Made by a program: the position numbers and the translations under genes. Below the pieces are notes generated by a model. The model saw only the letters and a program-made list of their open reading frames with translations, was not told the origin of the DNA and did not search any database. From NCBI RefSeq assembly GCF_000177195.2, contig NC_015953.1, positions 2,108,001 to 2,172,000 on the forward strand: DNA of 64,000 nt. Direction: 5' to 3'. Shown here in pieces: positions 34,541-46,229 of this stretch. Position 1 is the stretch's first letter, and every line of letters starts with the position of its first letter. Source of the stretch: Streptomyces sp. SirexAA-E (GTDB lineage Bacteria; Actinomycetota; Actinomycetes; Streptomycetales; Streptomycetaceae).

Positions 34541-34750
34541 ATGCCGGTGCCCACTCCCCCGACCGCCCCCACCGCGGACTGACCACCGCGGCGGACACGA
34601 CCCGGGTCGTGGTGCTCTGCGAGGAGCCCCGTCCCGCCTACGACCGGGTCCACCTGCCCTCGTACTTCTCCGGGCGCACCCCCGAGGAGCTGCCCCTGGT
34701 CGAGCCGGGCTTCCCGGAGCGGCACGGGACGGAGCTGTACGTCACCAAGG
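34541..34750 (+). pseudogene. nirB: Fragment of nitrite reductase large subunit (nirB)
   Basis: An AAGGAGG box and ATG at 34541 open a frame that stops after 13 codons. In another frame, starting in the same place, the sequence reads TTRVVVLCEEPRPAYDRV, then HLPSYFSGRTPEELPLVEPG and FPERHG, which is the region just after the first FAD motif in NirB. The FAD glycine motif before it and over 700 residues after it are missing. So the gene has a frameshift and both internal and 3' deletions. The following codons up to the convergent VOC gene have no match I know. Confidence 0.72.
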
Positions 34751-34828
34751 GCGGGATGCGGCCGGTCCGGCTCAAGATCACCGGCCCGGCCTTCTCCCCG
34801 GACGGTTCCCGGCTCTGCTCCTCGGGCC

Positions 34829-35251
34829 TCAGGCCTGGGGGCCGTCCGCGGCGGCCTGCGGGTCCATCCAGACGACCTCCCAGATGTGGTGGTCCGGGTC
34901 CTGGAAGGAACGGCCGTACATGAAGCCCATGTCCATGGGGTCGTTGGCCGGGGACCCGCCGGAGGCGAGCGCGGCGTCGGCCAGCTCGTCGACCCGGGCG
35001 CGGCTCTCGGCGCTCAGGGCGACGAGGACCTCGGTCGTCTTCTCCGCGTCGGCGATCTCCTTCTTGGTGAAGTCCTTGAAGCGCGGCTCGCTGATGAGCA
35101 TCGCGAAGATGGTGTCGCTGATGACCAGGCAGGCCGTCGTCTCGTCGCTGAACTGCGGGTTGAAGCCGAACCCGAGCGCGGCGAAGAAGTTCTTCGTCAC
35201 CTCCAGGTCCTTGACCGGCAGGTTCACGAAGATCATCTGAGGCGTGGTCAT
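34829..35251 (-). CDS. VOC superfamily (glyoxalase/dioxygenase-like) protein
   Basis: The 140-residue protein has the two beta-alpha-beta-beta-beta repeats of the VOC fold: MIFVNLPVKDLEVTKNFFAALGF and GFMYGRSFQDPDHHIWEVVWMD. The closing HHIWEVVW supplies a metal ligand Glu. It resembles PhnB/YdeN-type proteins annotated as lactoylglutathione lyase relatives; a specific reaction cannot be assigned. ATG 35249-35251 is chosen over a GTG nine bases upstream. Confidence 0.85.
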   Translation of the reverse strand: MTTPQMIFVNLPVKDLEVTKNFFAALGFGFNPQFSDETTACLVISDTIFAMLISEPRFKDFTKKEIADAEKTTEVLVALSAESRARVDELADAALASGGSPANDPMDMGFMYGRSFQDPDHHIWEVVWMDPQAAADGPQA

Positions 35252-35406
35252 GGTTCTCACTCTTCCGTCCCGGCACGTCGTGTGCTCCGTGGCGCTGTGT
35301 TCGAGCGCTTTCGAAAAGGTGGACGGTCGCGGCGGGCGGAACTCATCGGTCTCCGGGACGGATGTGCGACCCGCCGTCCAGGCCCGCCCGCCCGCCGCAC
35401 GCCGGG

Positions 35407-36420
35407 TCAGGACAGGGCGAGCGGGGCCGTTCCGCCGCGCAGCAGGGAGGCGCCCAGCGGGGTGAGCGTGTGCAGGACCGAGCCGCCGTGTCGCAGGCTC
35501 AGCACCAGGCCGGCCTCGCGCAGGACGCAGGCGTGCTGGCTGGCCGAGGCGAGGGACACCCCGGTCCTGAGGGCCAGCTCGCTCGTCGTGCAGCCGTTGC
35601 CCACGGCCTGGAGGACCGCGGAACGGGTGTGGCCCACGAGCCGCCCGAGCCAGGGCCCCGGCTCGGTGGACGCCGGGGCCGCCGGGTGGGTGACCGGGTA
35701 GACGAGGACCGGCGGCAGGCCGGGATCCCGGTAGACGACCGGGGCTCCCCGGCAGAAGAACGACGGCTGGAGCAGCAGGCCCCGCCCGTCCAGGTGCAGG
35801 TCGCGGTCGACGGGGTAGTCCGCCTCCAGCACCGGCCGGCGCCAGCGGATCATGGACGGCAGGGTGGCCAGCAGCTCCTCCGCCCCGCCGTCCAGCAGGG
35901 CGCGTCCCCGGACCGCCCGGTCGGCCTCGACACTGGCCCGGATGTGGGCCCAGTACGGCTCGACGGCGGCCCGGTGGTAGCCGTGCAGGGCTGCGATGAG
36001 GCGGCCCAGCGGCTCGGTGCGCCCTTCGGCGAGCGCGTCCAGCAGCGCCGTGGGCGGTCGTCCTCCGGGCAGCCGCTGCCGGGGGGCCTGCTGGGCGAGC
36101 AGCGCCAGTTCGCCGTGCAGACGGTCCCCCGGGGTGTCGCGCAGCGCCTCCATTCCCGCGTCCAGGCCGAACGGTTCGGCACCCGCCTGTGAAGGCGTCA
36201 GGAAGTCCGGGAAATAGCCGCGGAGCGGCACGACCGCCGACAGCAGACGTGCTTCACCATTCAACCGGGCCCGGGATTCCGTCCGCCATTTCCCGAAGAC
36301 CGTGGAACCGCGTCGGTCCCGCAGCCGGTGAAAGCTGAGAATCGTTTCCCACATTGCGTCCGGCCTGGTGGCCATCCGAACCCTGGAAAGGTCCACCCCG
36401 GACATATGGATACGCAGCAC
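35407..36420 (-). CDS. ArsR-like winged-helix regulator with long N-terminal domain
   Basis: This 337-residue regulator has a large N-terminal domain (VDLSRVRMATRPDAMWE to about 240), common in Streptomyces proteins of this type, and a C-terminal winged helix of the ArsR kind (TRSAVLQAVGNGCTTSELAL, SLASASQHACVLREAGLV). The GTG at 36418-36420 (first residues VLRIH) fits the family start. The metal-binding cysteines of true ArsR are absent. It stands alone upstream of a hairpin-rich gap. Its effector is unknown. Confidence 0.8.
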   Translation of the reverse strand: MLRIHMSGVDLSRVRMATRPDAMWETILSFHRLRDRRGSTVFGKWRTESRARLNGEARLLSAVVPLRGYFPDFLTPSQAGAEPFGLDAGMEALRDTPGDRLHGELALLAQQAPRQRLPGGRPPTALLDALAEGRTEPLGRLIAALHGYHRAAVEPYWAHIRASVEADRAVRGRALLDGGAEELLATLPSMIRWRRPVLEADYPVDRDLHLDGRGLLLQPSFFCRGAPVVYRDPGLPPVLVYPVTHPAAPASTEPGPWLGRLVGHTRSAVLQAVGNGCTTSELALRTGVSLASASQHACVLREAGLVLSLRHGGSVLHTLTPLGASLLRGGTAPLALS

Positions 36421-36978
36421 CGAACCCCCACCTGTTGCACCCGCAATCGCCCCCATCAAAGGGTATGCATATCGTCACAGGAGGTCACCACGGGGTTTCG
36501 GCCAGAGTTGAAACGTCTCGCCCGTTTCGCCGCCAGCCGAAAGGCTGTACGACGTCGGGTGCGATTCCTTTCGTCACCGAAAGAGCGGGTGAGGGCCGTG
36601 GGGGGCTTCGCTCGTTCGGCGGAGGTGGCGGACGGAGCGGCTCCGCATCCGACGGGGGTAACGGCTTCACGCGCTGTCGCGGGTGAGGCCGTAAGAGGTC
36701 CGGGCTTCACCGCCGGGTCCTCCGAGCCGGGTGCGGCCCGTGGGTGGGGATCCATGGGCCGCACCTCGGTCCGCCGGGCACCGGATTTGCTGGCCCAACG
36801 ATGAAAAGAAACAGCGGCCGGTTAATGGTTCGCCATTCAAGGACGAAGCGCGGGCAAAGACGAAGCGACGGCACCCCCGCACAGGGTGCCGTCGCTTCCG
36901 GATTTCCGGGCCCGCCGCCGGTCCGGCGAGGGTAGGGACGACCGGATCGGCGGGCCCGGAAGAACGGTGACCGGCCGC
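36421..36978. other. Hairpin-rich intergenic stretch without a gene
   Basis: This 558-bp region between the ArsR-like gene and ppdK holds at least five inverted repeats: CTTTCG/CGAAAG near 36570, GGTGCGGCCC (36730-36739) with 36756-36765, a UUCG-loop hairpin AATGG/CCATT (36824-36837), and the two long ppdK-side hairpins listed separately. I find no convincing reading frame with Streptomyces codon bias. Confidence 0.5.
36862..36961 (-). terminator. Double hairpin downstream of ppdK
   Basis: Two perfect stems follow the ppdK stop on the minus strand. The first is 14 bp (36904-36917 with 36948-36961, long loop). The second is 15 bp (GAAGCGACGGCACCC at 36862-36876 with 36884-36898, 7-nt loop). 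Together they form a strong terminator. Confidence 0.75.
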
Positions 36979-39690
<2,712 letters not shown>

Positions 39691-40252
39691 GGGTCTCGAC
39701 TCCTCGAGGACGCGGTGGCTGCCCTGACGGCGAGGAACATACCCAGATCGAAGGTGACTGGGTACGCCCACTTGCGCGTCGTGGGGCTCCGACCACCCGT
39801 CCGCCACCGGATCCAAAGTGACGGGCGGATTCGGGCCGGCCCCGGACCGCGTTCACCTCTCGAACTCATCGCCACACAGGGTGGCGAGATCCGGTCCATC
39901 CACCCACGGGCGGTAGCGGATGCGTCGATCGATCAAAGTACGGCACCCTGGCACCCAGTGCCGTCATTTGAGAAGTGCAGCATCCAAAAGAGCGCTCATC
40001 TGAGCCCCCGTGAACTCAAGGGTGGCGAGAATCACTCTCAGGAGTGCGCTCAGATGTCATCATGCGGACGTCTCGGACGCCCTCGCTCATCACCTGGACG
40101 TAACAAATGCACTACCTGGCGTGACGTTCACCCCACACGGCCGACAGGATCCACCCGCAGCTCCCCGCCACCCGTCCGGAACCCACACGAAAGCCCGCTC
40201 ATATGAGCGGGCCTCGGTTCGGGCACTGCGTGCCTTGTGATGCGGGTGCGAC
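39691..40252. other. Intergenic region upstream of ppdK with inverted repeats
   Basis: The 562 bp contain the ppdK promoter side (minus strand) and the dus terminator. CATCTGAGC (39997-40005) is mirrored by GCTCAGATG (40048-40056), and the 39940-40060 part is clearly less GC-rich than its flanks. No gene is visible. Confidence 0.5.
40193..40212 (-). terminator. Terminator after dus
   Basis: A perfect 20-bp palindrome (GCCCGCTCAT and complement) followed by TTTC on the minus strand lies 40 bp past the dus stop codon. Confidence 0.75.
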
Positions 40253-41404
40253 TCAGCCGCCGGAGGTGTCGAGCTCGGCCTCGGCACCCACGCCCGCGCA
40301 GTCGTACGGGTCCTTGAGCCAGCCGTCCGGGAGCGCCACGCGGTTGTTGCCGGAGGTGCGCCCCCGGGGGCCGTCCGCGCCGTCCGGCCACGGCTGGTCC
40401 AGGTCCAGTTCGCGCAGCTGGGCGTCCAGCTCCTCCAGCGACGAGGTGACGGCGAGCTTCCTGCGCATCTCGGAGCCGACGGCGAAGCCCTTGAGGTACC
40501 AGGCGACGTGCTTGCGGAAGTCGATCACGCCCCTGCTCTCGTCGCCGATCCACTCCCCGAGCAGCGTGGCGTGGCGCAGCATGACGTCCGCGACCTGTCG
40601 CAGGGTGGGCGTCTGCCGGGCCCCGGTGCCCTCGAAGGCGGCGACCAGGTCGCCGAAGAGCCAGGGCCGGCCCAGGCAGCCGCGGCCGACGACCACCCCG
40701 TCGCAGCCGGTCTCGCGCATCATCCGCAGGGCGTCGTCCGCGCTCCAGATGTCCCCGTTGCCGAGGACGGGGATCTCCGGGACGTGCTCCTTGAGGCGGG
40801 CGATGGCCTCCCAGTCGGCGGTGCCGCCGTAGTGCTGGGCGGTGGTCCTGCCGTGCAGGGCGACGGCCGTGACGCCCTCCTCGACGGCGATGCGGCCGGC
40901 GTCGAGGTAGGTGAGGTGGTCGTCGTCGATGCCCTTGCGCATCTTGATGGTGACCGGGAGGTCTCCGGCGCCCGCCACGGCCTCCTTGAGGATCGCCCTC
41001 AGCAGCGGCCGCTTGAACGGGAGCGCGGAGCCGCCGCCCTTGCGGGTGACCTTGGGGACGGGGCAGCCGAAGTTCAGGTCGATGTGGTCGGCGAGGTCCT
41101 CCTCGACGATCATCCGGACCGCCTTGCCCACGGTGACCGGGTCCACCCCGTACAGCTGGATGGAACGCGGGGTCTCGCTCGCGTCGAAGTGGATGAGCTG
41201 CATGGTCTTCTCGTTGCGCTCGACCAGTGCCCGCGTGGTGATCATCTCGCTGACGAACAGCCCCTTGCCGCCGGAGAACTCCCGGCACAGGGTGCGGAAC
41301 GGGGCGTTGGTGATGCCGGCCATCGGGGCCAGCACCACCGGCGGCTGCACGGTGTGCGGTCCGATGCGGAGCGGTGCGGGGGCGGCGGGGGCGAGCGTGG
41401 TCAT
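40253..41404 (-). CDS. dus: tRNA-dihydrouridine synthase (DusB-like)
   Basis: The 383-residue flavoenzyme reduces uridines in the tRNA D-loop using FMN and NADPH. It has VLAPMAGITNAPFRTLCREF, the catalytic Cys114 in LNFGCPVPKVTRKGGGSAL, the FMN phosphate site GNGDIWSADDA, and VVVGRGCLGRPWLF. The ATG at 41402-41404 opens MTTLAPAAPAPLRIG. It is upstream of its own terminator and 124 bp downstream of an XRE regulator gene whose 3' end is embedded in tandem repeats. Confidence 0.93.
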   Translation of the reverse strand: MTTLAPAAPAPLRIGPHTVQPPVVLAPMAGITNAPFRTLCREFSGGKGLFVSEMITTRALVERNEKTMQLIHFDASETPRSIQLYGVDPVTVGKAVRMIVEEDLADHIDLNFGCPVPKVTRKGGGSALPFKRPLLRAILKEAVAGAGDLPVTIKMRKGIDDDHLTYLDAGRIAVEEGVTAVALHGRTTAQHYGGTADWEAIARLKEHVPEIPVLGNGDIWSADDALRMMRETGCDGVVVGRGCLGRPWLFGDLVAAFEGTGARQTPTLRQVADVMLRHATLLGEWIGDESRGVIDFRKHVAWYLKGFAVGSEMRRKLAVTSSLEELDAQLRELDLDQPWPDGADGPRGRTSGNNRVALPDGWLKDPYDCAGVGAEAELDTSGG

Positions 41405-41470
41405 CCCCCCATTGTCGCGCACGCCGGCAAGATCGCTCCCGCCGCCCGCCCGGCCCGCCCGGGCTCGGAC

Positions 41471-41541
41471 GGAACGGCCGCGCAGGCCCGGGCGGGCACG
41501 GCCGCGCAGGCCCGGCGGGAACGGTCGCTCAGGCCCCGGCG
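41471..41541. repeat. Three tandem 23-24-bp repeats across the end of an XRE gene
   Basis: Units at 41471-41494, 41495-41517 and 41518-41541 share the pattern GGAACGGCCGCGCAGGCCC plus CGGCG with few changes. The third unit contains the stop codon of the XRE regulator, so the other two look like duplications of the gene end. Confidence 0.7.
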
Positions 41542-42392
41542 GGCACGAGCTCGGCCAGGCGCTCCAGGCCCCGCCGGGACTCCTCGTCGGCCGGGGCGTA
41601 CGTCACCATGCGCGGGCCGGCCGAGGGGCCCAGCCAGAGGTCGGTGTGCTCCAGCCGGAGGATCCCCACGTGCGCGTTGCTGAAGAGCTTGGTGCGCCCG
41701 CCGGGGCCCACCACCTCGTGCCGGGCCCAGATCTCCCGGAACTCCGGGGAGGCTGCCTCCAGGCGGCTCAGCAGCGCCTTCCACGGGGGCTCGGCCAGGT
41801 GCTCGGCCATGGCCGCGCGGAACTTGGCGGCCATCACCCGGCGCATCCCCTCCAGGTCGACGACGGAGTCGCGCCACGCGTCGCTGGTGAAGGCGAGAAG
41901 CAGGCAGTTGCGGTCCTCGGGGGGCACGGAGTCCAGATCGCACAGCAGCCGCCCGTAGGTGCGGTTGTGGGCGAGGATGTCGTACCGGCTGTTCTGGACG
42001 CAGGCCGGGAAGGGCTCCAGGCGGGTGAGCATCTGCTGCAGCGCGGGCGTCACCCCCGTGCAGCGGGTGCCCGGCGCCGGGTCCACGGCACCGGCGAGCG
42101 CGAAGAGGTGGCCGCGTTCGCTGACGTCGAGGAGCAGGGCACGGGCCAGGGCGTCCAGCACCTGGGGCGAGACGTGGATGTCGCGGCCCTGTTCGAGCCA
42201 GGTATACCAGGTGACGCCGACCGCGGAGAGCTGGGCCACCTCCTCGCGGCGCAGCCCCGGGGTGCGTCGGCGCGGTCCGCGGACCAGGCCGACCTGCTCC
42301 GGGGTGATCCGCTCGCGGCGGCTGCGCAGGAACCCGGCGAGTTCCTGCCGCCTGATGTCGGTCGCGCCCGCGCGTGTCGCCGTAGTCGTCAT
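41529..42392 (-). CDS. XRE family regulator with MmyB-like ligand domain
   Basis: The 287-residue regulator has an N-terminal helix-turn-helix (RTPGLRREEVAQLSAVGVTW, YTWLEQGRDIHVSPQVLDAL) and a C-terminal MmyB-like domain (about residues 110-275) that binds fatty-acid-like or hydrophobic ligands. Genes of this class usually face the gene they control; here that is a DHA2 exporter starting 102 bp away, with a palindromic site between. The ATG at 42390-42392 is chosen. A paralogous pair lies at 57.2-59.7 kb. Confidence 0.9.
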   Translation of the reverse strand: MTTTATRAGATDIRRQELAGFLRSRRERITPEQVGLVRGPRRRTPGLRREEVAQLSAVGVTWYTWLEQGRDIHVSPQVLDALARALLLDVSERGHLFALAGAVDPAPGTRCTGVTPALQQMLTRLEPFPACVQNSRYDILAHNRTYGRLLCDLDSVPPEDRNCLLLAFTSDAWRDSVVDLEGMRRVMAAKFRAAMAEHLAEPPWKALLSRLEAASPEFREIWARHEVVGPGGRTKLFSNAHVGILRLEHTDLWLGPSAGPRMVTYAPADEESRRGLERLAELVPAGA

Positions 42393-42436
42393 GCTCCCAG
42401 CCTGCCGAACGGACCGTCCCCGTGCCAGGTGCCCTC

Positions 42437-42464
42437 GGTACCAGGATAAGAAGACTCTGGTACC
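42437..42464. promoter_or_regulatory. Palindromic operator/promoter between XRE regulator and exporter
   Basis: GGTACCAG (42437-42444) is mirrored by CTGGTACC (42457-42464). Between them lies AGGATAAG (42443-42450), which recurs at nearly the same distance upstream of the second exporter gene and may include a -10 element. It probably binds the divergent XRE/MmyB protein. Confidence 0.55.
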
Positions 42465-42493
42465 CGTCTGGGGACGGGCGCATCGTCGAGGAC

Positions 42494-43972
42494 GTGAGTG
42501 AATCCCCTGTACTGACGACAACCTCCTCCGCCGGCGCCACCGGCACCGCCGGGGCGCGGTACGACCACCCCTCCCCCGTGCTGGGGGCGCTCGGGCTGTT
42601 CACGGTGCTGCTCGGCGCGGCGCTGCCCCTGATCGACTTCTTCATCGTGAACGTCGCCCTGCCCACCATCGACCACGACCTCGCCGCGGGCCCCGCCCTG
42701 CTGGAGCTGGTCGTCGCCGGCTACGGCCTCTCGTACGCCGTCCTGCTCGTCCTCGGCGGGCGCCTCGGCGACATGGCGGGGCGGCGGCGGCTCTTCCTCG
42801 CCGGGATGGCGGCCTTCGGTCTCACGTCACTGGCCTGTGGTCTCGCGCCGGACGCCTGGACGCTGGTGGGGGCCAGGGTGGCGCAGGGCGCGGCGGCGGC
42901 GCTGATGCTGCCGCAGGTGCTCGCCACCATCCAGTCGGCCACGGCCGGGCACCGCAGGGCCCGCGCGATGAGCCTGTACGGGGCGACGGCCGGGCTCTCC
43001 ATGGTCGCCGGGCAGATCCTCGGCGGTGTCCTGGTGTCCGCCGCCCCGCTGGCGTCCGTGTTCGGCGAGAGCGCGGGGTGGCGGTCGGTGTTCCTGGTGA
43101 ACGTGCCGGTGGCGGCGGTGGGGCTGGTCCTGGCCGTGCGTTCGGTCCCGGAGACCCGGTCCGACCGGCCCGCCCCCGTGGACGTCCCGGGCACGGCGCT
43201 GCTGGCCGTGTCCCTGGTGACGCTGCTGGCCCCGCTGACGGAGGGACGGGCGGCGGGATGGCCGCTGTGGACCTGGGTGTCGCTGGGGCTGTTCCCCTTC
43301 GCGGCGTACGCCTTCTGCCGGGTGGAGCTGCGGGCCGACGCCCGGGGCCGGGTGCCGCTGGTGCCGCCGAGCCTGTTGCGGCTGCGGTCGCTGCGGCGGG
43401 GGCTGGCGCTGGTGGTGCCGTTCTCGATCGCCTTCGGCGGCTTCATGTTCGTGATCGCTGTCGCCCTCCAGCAGGGCCTGGCCATGGGCCCCGCGTCGGC
43501 GGGCCTGTCCCTGGCGCCGATGGCCGCCGCCTTCTTCGCGGCGTCGCTGGCGGGCCCCCGGCTCGTCCGCCGCTTCGGCAGCCGGGTCGTGACGGCGGGA
43601 GGGCTGATCCAGACCGTGGGCGTGGTACTGCTCGTGGCCACCGTGTGGCGTGCCTGGCCGGACCTGGGGCTGCTGGGCCTGCTTCCGGCCATGGCGGTCG
43701 CCGGCTTCGGGCAGGGACTGCAACTGCCCGTCCTGTTCCGGATCGTGCTCTCGGACGTGCCGGCCGACCGTGCGGGTGTGGGCGGCGGTGTGATGACGAC
43801 GACGCAGCAGGCGTCGCTGGCCCTGGGGGTGGCGACGCTCGGGACGCTGTTCCTCGCCCTGGTGCCGGGGTCAGGGATGCGGGACGCGCTGATCGTGACG
43901 CTGCTGGTGCAGTTGTCGGCCGTCGTGCTGACGACCCTGCTGAGCCTTCGGCTGCCGCGCGCGATCGGCTGA
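42494..43972 (+). CDS. MFS transporter, DHA2 family (14 helices)
   Basis: This 492-residue drug:proton antiporter of the DHA2/EmrB group has IDFFIVNVALPTIDHDL in helix 1, the motif A loop GGRLGDMAGRRRLFLAG and the antiporter motif C-like region ATAGLSMVAGQILGGVLV. The GTG at 42494 is used. The divergent XRE/MmyB protein is the likely repressor. The 3' end faces the DUF6243 gene across a strong hairpin. The substrate is unknown. Confidence 0.9.
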   Translation: MSESPVLTTTSSAGATGTAGARYDHPSPVLGALGLFTVLLGAALPLIDFFIVNVALPTIDHDLAAGPALLELVVAGYGLSYAVLLVLGGRLGDMAGRRRLFLAGMAAFGLTSLACGLAPDAWTLVGARVAQGAAAALMLPQVLATIQSATAGHRRARAMSLYGATAGLSMVAGQILGGVLVSAAPLASVFGESAGWRSVFLVNVPVAAVGLVLAVRSVPETRSDRPAPVDVPGTALLAVSLVTLLAPLTEGRAAGWPLWTWVSLGLFPFAAYAFCRVELRADARGRVPLVPPSLLRLRSLRRGLALVVPFSIAFGGFMFVIAVALQQGLAMGPASAGLSLAPMAAAFFAASLAGPRLVRRFGSRVVTAGGLIQTVGVVLLVATVWRAWPDLGLLGLLPAMAVAGFGQGLQLPVLFRIVLSDVPADRAGVGGGVMTTTQQASLALGVATLGTLFLALVPGSGMRDALIVTLLVQLSAVVLTTLLSLRLPRAIG

Positions 43973-43990
43973 GCGGTCCCGGACACGGGT

Positions 43991-44024
43991 GCGGGCCCGG
44001 ACCACCTCGGTGGTCCGGGCCCGC
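43991..44024. terminator. 16-bp perfect hairpin between convergent genes
   Basis: GCGGGCCCGGACCACC (43991-44006) pairs fully with 44009-44024 around a TC loop, between the exporter and the DUF6243 gene. Confidence 0.8.
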
Positions 44025-44051
44025 GGCCGGCGTCGGACGCCGGCGGGTGGG

Positions 44052-44261
44052 TCAGCTCTGCGCCGCGTCCTGCTGCGGCGGGGTGTCGGACTCGGCGGAG
44101 CCCAGGGCGCGCTCACGCATCCTGCGCGCCAGCTCCTGCTTCCGCTCGGCCGCCGTCCTGCGGTCGGCGTCGCGTGCGGGGATGTTGTCCTGCTGGTCGG
44201 CACGGGACAGCTTCTTGCGCTGTCCGCCTACGCCGAGGAGGTTGTTGCGGCTCTTGGCCAC
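44052..44261 (-). CDS. DUF6243 family small protein
   Basis: This 69-residue, highly charged protein begins MAKSRNNLLGVGGQRKKLSR and continues with RDADRRTAAERKQELARRMR, a likely single long helix, ending in an acidic Gln-rich tail. I recognise it as a small Streptomyces-conserved family (DUF6243) without known function. The GTG at 44259-44261 is used. It may bind nucleic acid given its basic first half, but this is only a guess. Confidence 0.7.
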   Translation of the reverse strand: MAKSRNNLLGVGGQRKKLSRADQQDNIPARDADRRTAAERKQELARRMRERALGSAESDTPPQQDAAQS

Positions 44262-44458
44262 GGCGTTCTCCCATTCGTGGTGAGACGTGAGGTCGGAAGT
44301 GATCGGGGATCCGGTGGATCGTTCGACGGCCGGCGGGTCCGTGGTGCGGGCCCGCCGCGCGCTCACTCGTAGATCTGGAAGAACGAAGACATGCCGAAAA
44401 GGTACCTCGGATACGAGAGCCCCCTCACCCGGTTTTCCGGCGGGCGGGGCGGCCTCGC

Positions 44459-44662
44459 TCAGGCGGACGGGTCGACCGTCGCCCGGTGGGCCTCGGCGAG
44501 GTGTTCCTGGGCCTTCAGCCAGGGCAGGAACTGCGCGTTCCGGCGCCAGCCGCAGGTGTCGCAGGCCAGCCGGCGCCGCGGGCCCGACTTCGTCACGTGG
44601 ACGACGTGCTCGCGGCCGTGCCCGTCGTATCTGCTGACCTTGCTCGTGGTCATGGACGCCAT
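44459..44662 (-). CDS. Small hypothetical protein with one CxxC
   Basis: The 67-residue protein (ATG 44660-44662 preceded by AGGAGG; an ATG nine bases later is also possible) contains VVHVTKSGPRRRLACDTCGW, RRNAQFLPWLKAQEHLAEAH. The CxxC with two later His residues could form a small zinc site (C-x2-C ... H-x4-H spacing in HLAEAH). It lies downstream of glyS on the same strand behind the glyS terminator. The function is unknown. Confidence 0.65.
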   Translation of the reverse strand: MASMTTSKVSRYDGHGREHVVHVTKSGPRRRLACDTCGWRRNAQFLPWLKAQEHLAEAHRATVDPSA

Positions 44663-44694
44663 GGAGCCTCCTGGGAACGGGGCAGCAGTATGCA

Positions 44695-44732
44695 CGAAGC
44701 CCCCGGCCGCGCGTGCGGTTCCGGGGGCTTCG
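44695..44732 (-). terminator. Terminator after glyS
   Basis: A perfect 12-bp stem CGAAGCCCCCGG (44695-44706) with 44721-44732, 14-nt loop, directly follows the glyS stop. Confidence 0.75.
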
Positions 44733-44752
44733 TCACCGAAGAGCCGCTCGCG

Positions 44753-46135
44753 TCAGCAGCCCAGCAGACGGGAGCCGAGGTAGGCCTGGATCTGGTCCAG
44801 GGAGACCCGCTCCTGCTTCATGGTGTCGCGCTCGCGCACGGTCACCGCGTTGTCGTCCAGGGTGTCGAAGTCGACGGTGACGCAGAACGGCGTGCCGATC
44901 TCGTCCTGGCGACGGTAGCGGCGGCCGATGGCGCCCGCGTCGTCGAACTCGATGTTCCAGTTCTGCCGCAGGTCGGCGGCGAGGCCCTTGGCCTTCGGGG
45001 AGAGCTGCGGGTTGCGGGACAGCGGCAGGACCGCGACCTTGACCGGCGCCAGGCGCGGGTCGAGGCGCATCACGGCGCGCTTCTCCATGACGCCCTTGGC
45101 GTTGGGGGCCTCGTCCTCGCTGTAGGCGTCCAGGAGGAACGCCAGCATCGCGCGGCCGACACCGGCCGCGGGCTCGATGACGTACGGCGTGTAGCGCTCG
45201 CTCTTCTCCTGGTCGAAGTAGGAGAGGTCCGTGCCGGAGGCCTTGGAGTGCGCCGTGAGGTCGTAGTCGGTGCGGTTGGCGACACCCTCCAGCTCGCCCC
45301 ACTCGCTGCCGCCGAAGCGGAAGCGGTACTCGATGTCGGCGGTGCGCTTGGAGTAGTGGGAGAGCTTCTCCTGCGGGTGCTCGAACCAGCGCATGTTCTC
45401 CTCGCGCATGCCGAGGCCGGTGTACCAGTTCCAGCGCTGCTGCATCCAGTACTCCTGCCACTCCTCGTCCTCACCCGGCTTGACGAAGAACTCCATCTCC
45501 ATCTGCTCGAACTCGCGGGTGCGGAAGATGAAGTTGCCCGGAGTGATCTCGTTCCGGAAGGACTTGCCCATCTGCGCGATGCCGAACGGCGGCTTCTTGC
45601 GCGAGGTCTGCTGCACCTGGCCGAAGTTGGTGAAGATGCCCTGGGCCGTCTCCGGGCGCAGGTAGGCGACGGAGCCGGAGTCCTGGGTCGGGCCGAGGTG
45701 GGTCGAGAGCAGGCCGGAGAACTGCTTGGGCTCGGTGAACGTGCCCTTGTTGCCGCAGTTCGGGCAGTTGAGGTCGGCGAGGCCGTTGAGGGGGGCCTTG
45801 CCGTGCTTCTCCTCGTACGCCTCCTCCAGGTGGTCGGCGCGGTAGCGCTTGTGGCAGGAGGTGCACTCGGTGAGCGGGTCGGAGAACGTGGCGACGTGGC
45901 CGGAGGCGACCCAGACCTCGGGGGCCAGGATGACCGACGAGTCGAGACCGACCACGTCCTCGCGGGAGGTGACCATGTAGCGCCACCACTGGCGCTTGAG
46001 GTTCTCCTTCAGCTCAACACCCAGCGGTCCGTAGTCCCAGGCGGCCTTCTGGCCCCCGTAGATCTCACTGCAGGGGTAGACGAAGCCACGGCGCTTGCTC
46101 AGGCTGACGATGGTGTCGATCTTGTCGGCGGCCAC
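44753..46135 (-). CDS. glyS: Glycyl-tRNA synthetase (alpha2 type)
   Basis: This 460-residue class II synthetase charges tRNA-Gly. The motifs are visible: [17 protein letters not shown], motif 2 [16 protein letters not shown] and [17 protein letters not shown], and motif 3 [18 protein letters not shown] zinc-binding insertion CTSCHKR...CPNCGNK is present. The length is exactly that expected. The GTG at 46133-46135 begins [17 protein letters not shown]. It diverges from znuA; a promoter-like pair of boxes is seen at 46230-46260. Confidence 0.97.
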   Translation of the reverse strand: MAADKIDTIVSLSKRRGFVYPCSEIYGGQKAAWDYGPLGVELKENLKRQWWRYMVTSREDVVGLDSSVILAPEVWVASGHVATFSDPLTECTSCHKRYRADHLEEAYEEKHGKAPLNGLADLNCPNCGNKGTFTEPKQFSGLLSTHLGPTQDSGSVAYLRPETAQGIFTNFGQVQQTSRKKPPFGIAQMGKSFRNEITPGNFIFRTREFEQMEMEFFVKPGEDEEWQEYWMQQRWNWYTGLGMREENMRWFEHPQEKLSHYSKRTADIEYRFRFGGSEWGELEGVANRTDYDLTAHSKASGTDLSYFDQEKSERYTPYVIEPAAGVGRAMLAFLLDAYSEDEAPNAKGVMEKRAVMRLDPRLAPVKVAVLPLSRNPQLSPKAKGLAADLRQNWNIEFDDAGAIGRRYRRQDEIGTPFCVTVDFDTLDDNAVTVRERDTMKQERVSLDQIQAYLGSRLLGC

Positions 46136-46229
46136 GGTGCTCTCTTCATTACGACGGCGAAACTGGACAGGAACGGCGCGATCCGCCTCTGTGGGGGTGC
46201 TGCTCGGGAGACGGGCGGGCGAATGACTC

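Noticed and set aside
35407..36420. Arsenic-responsive ArsR
   Set aside because: The Cys metal ligands in the recognition helix are missing, and no ars genes are nearby; only the winged-helix class fits.
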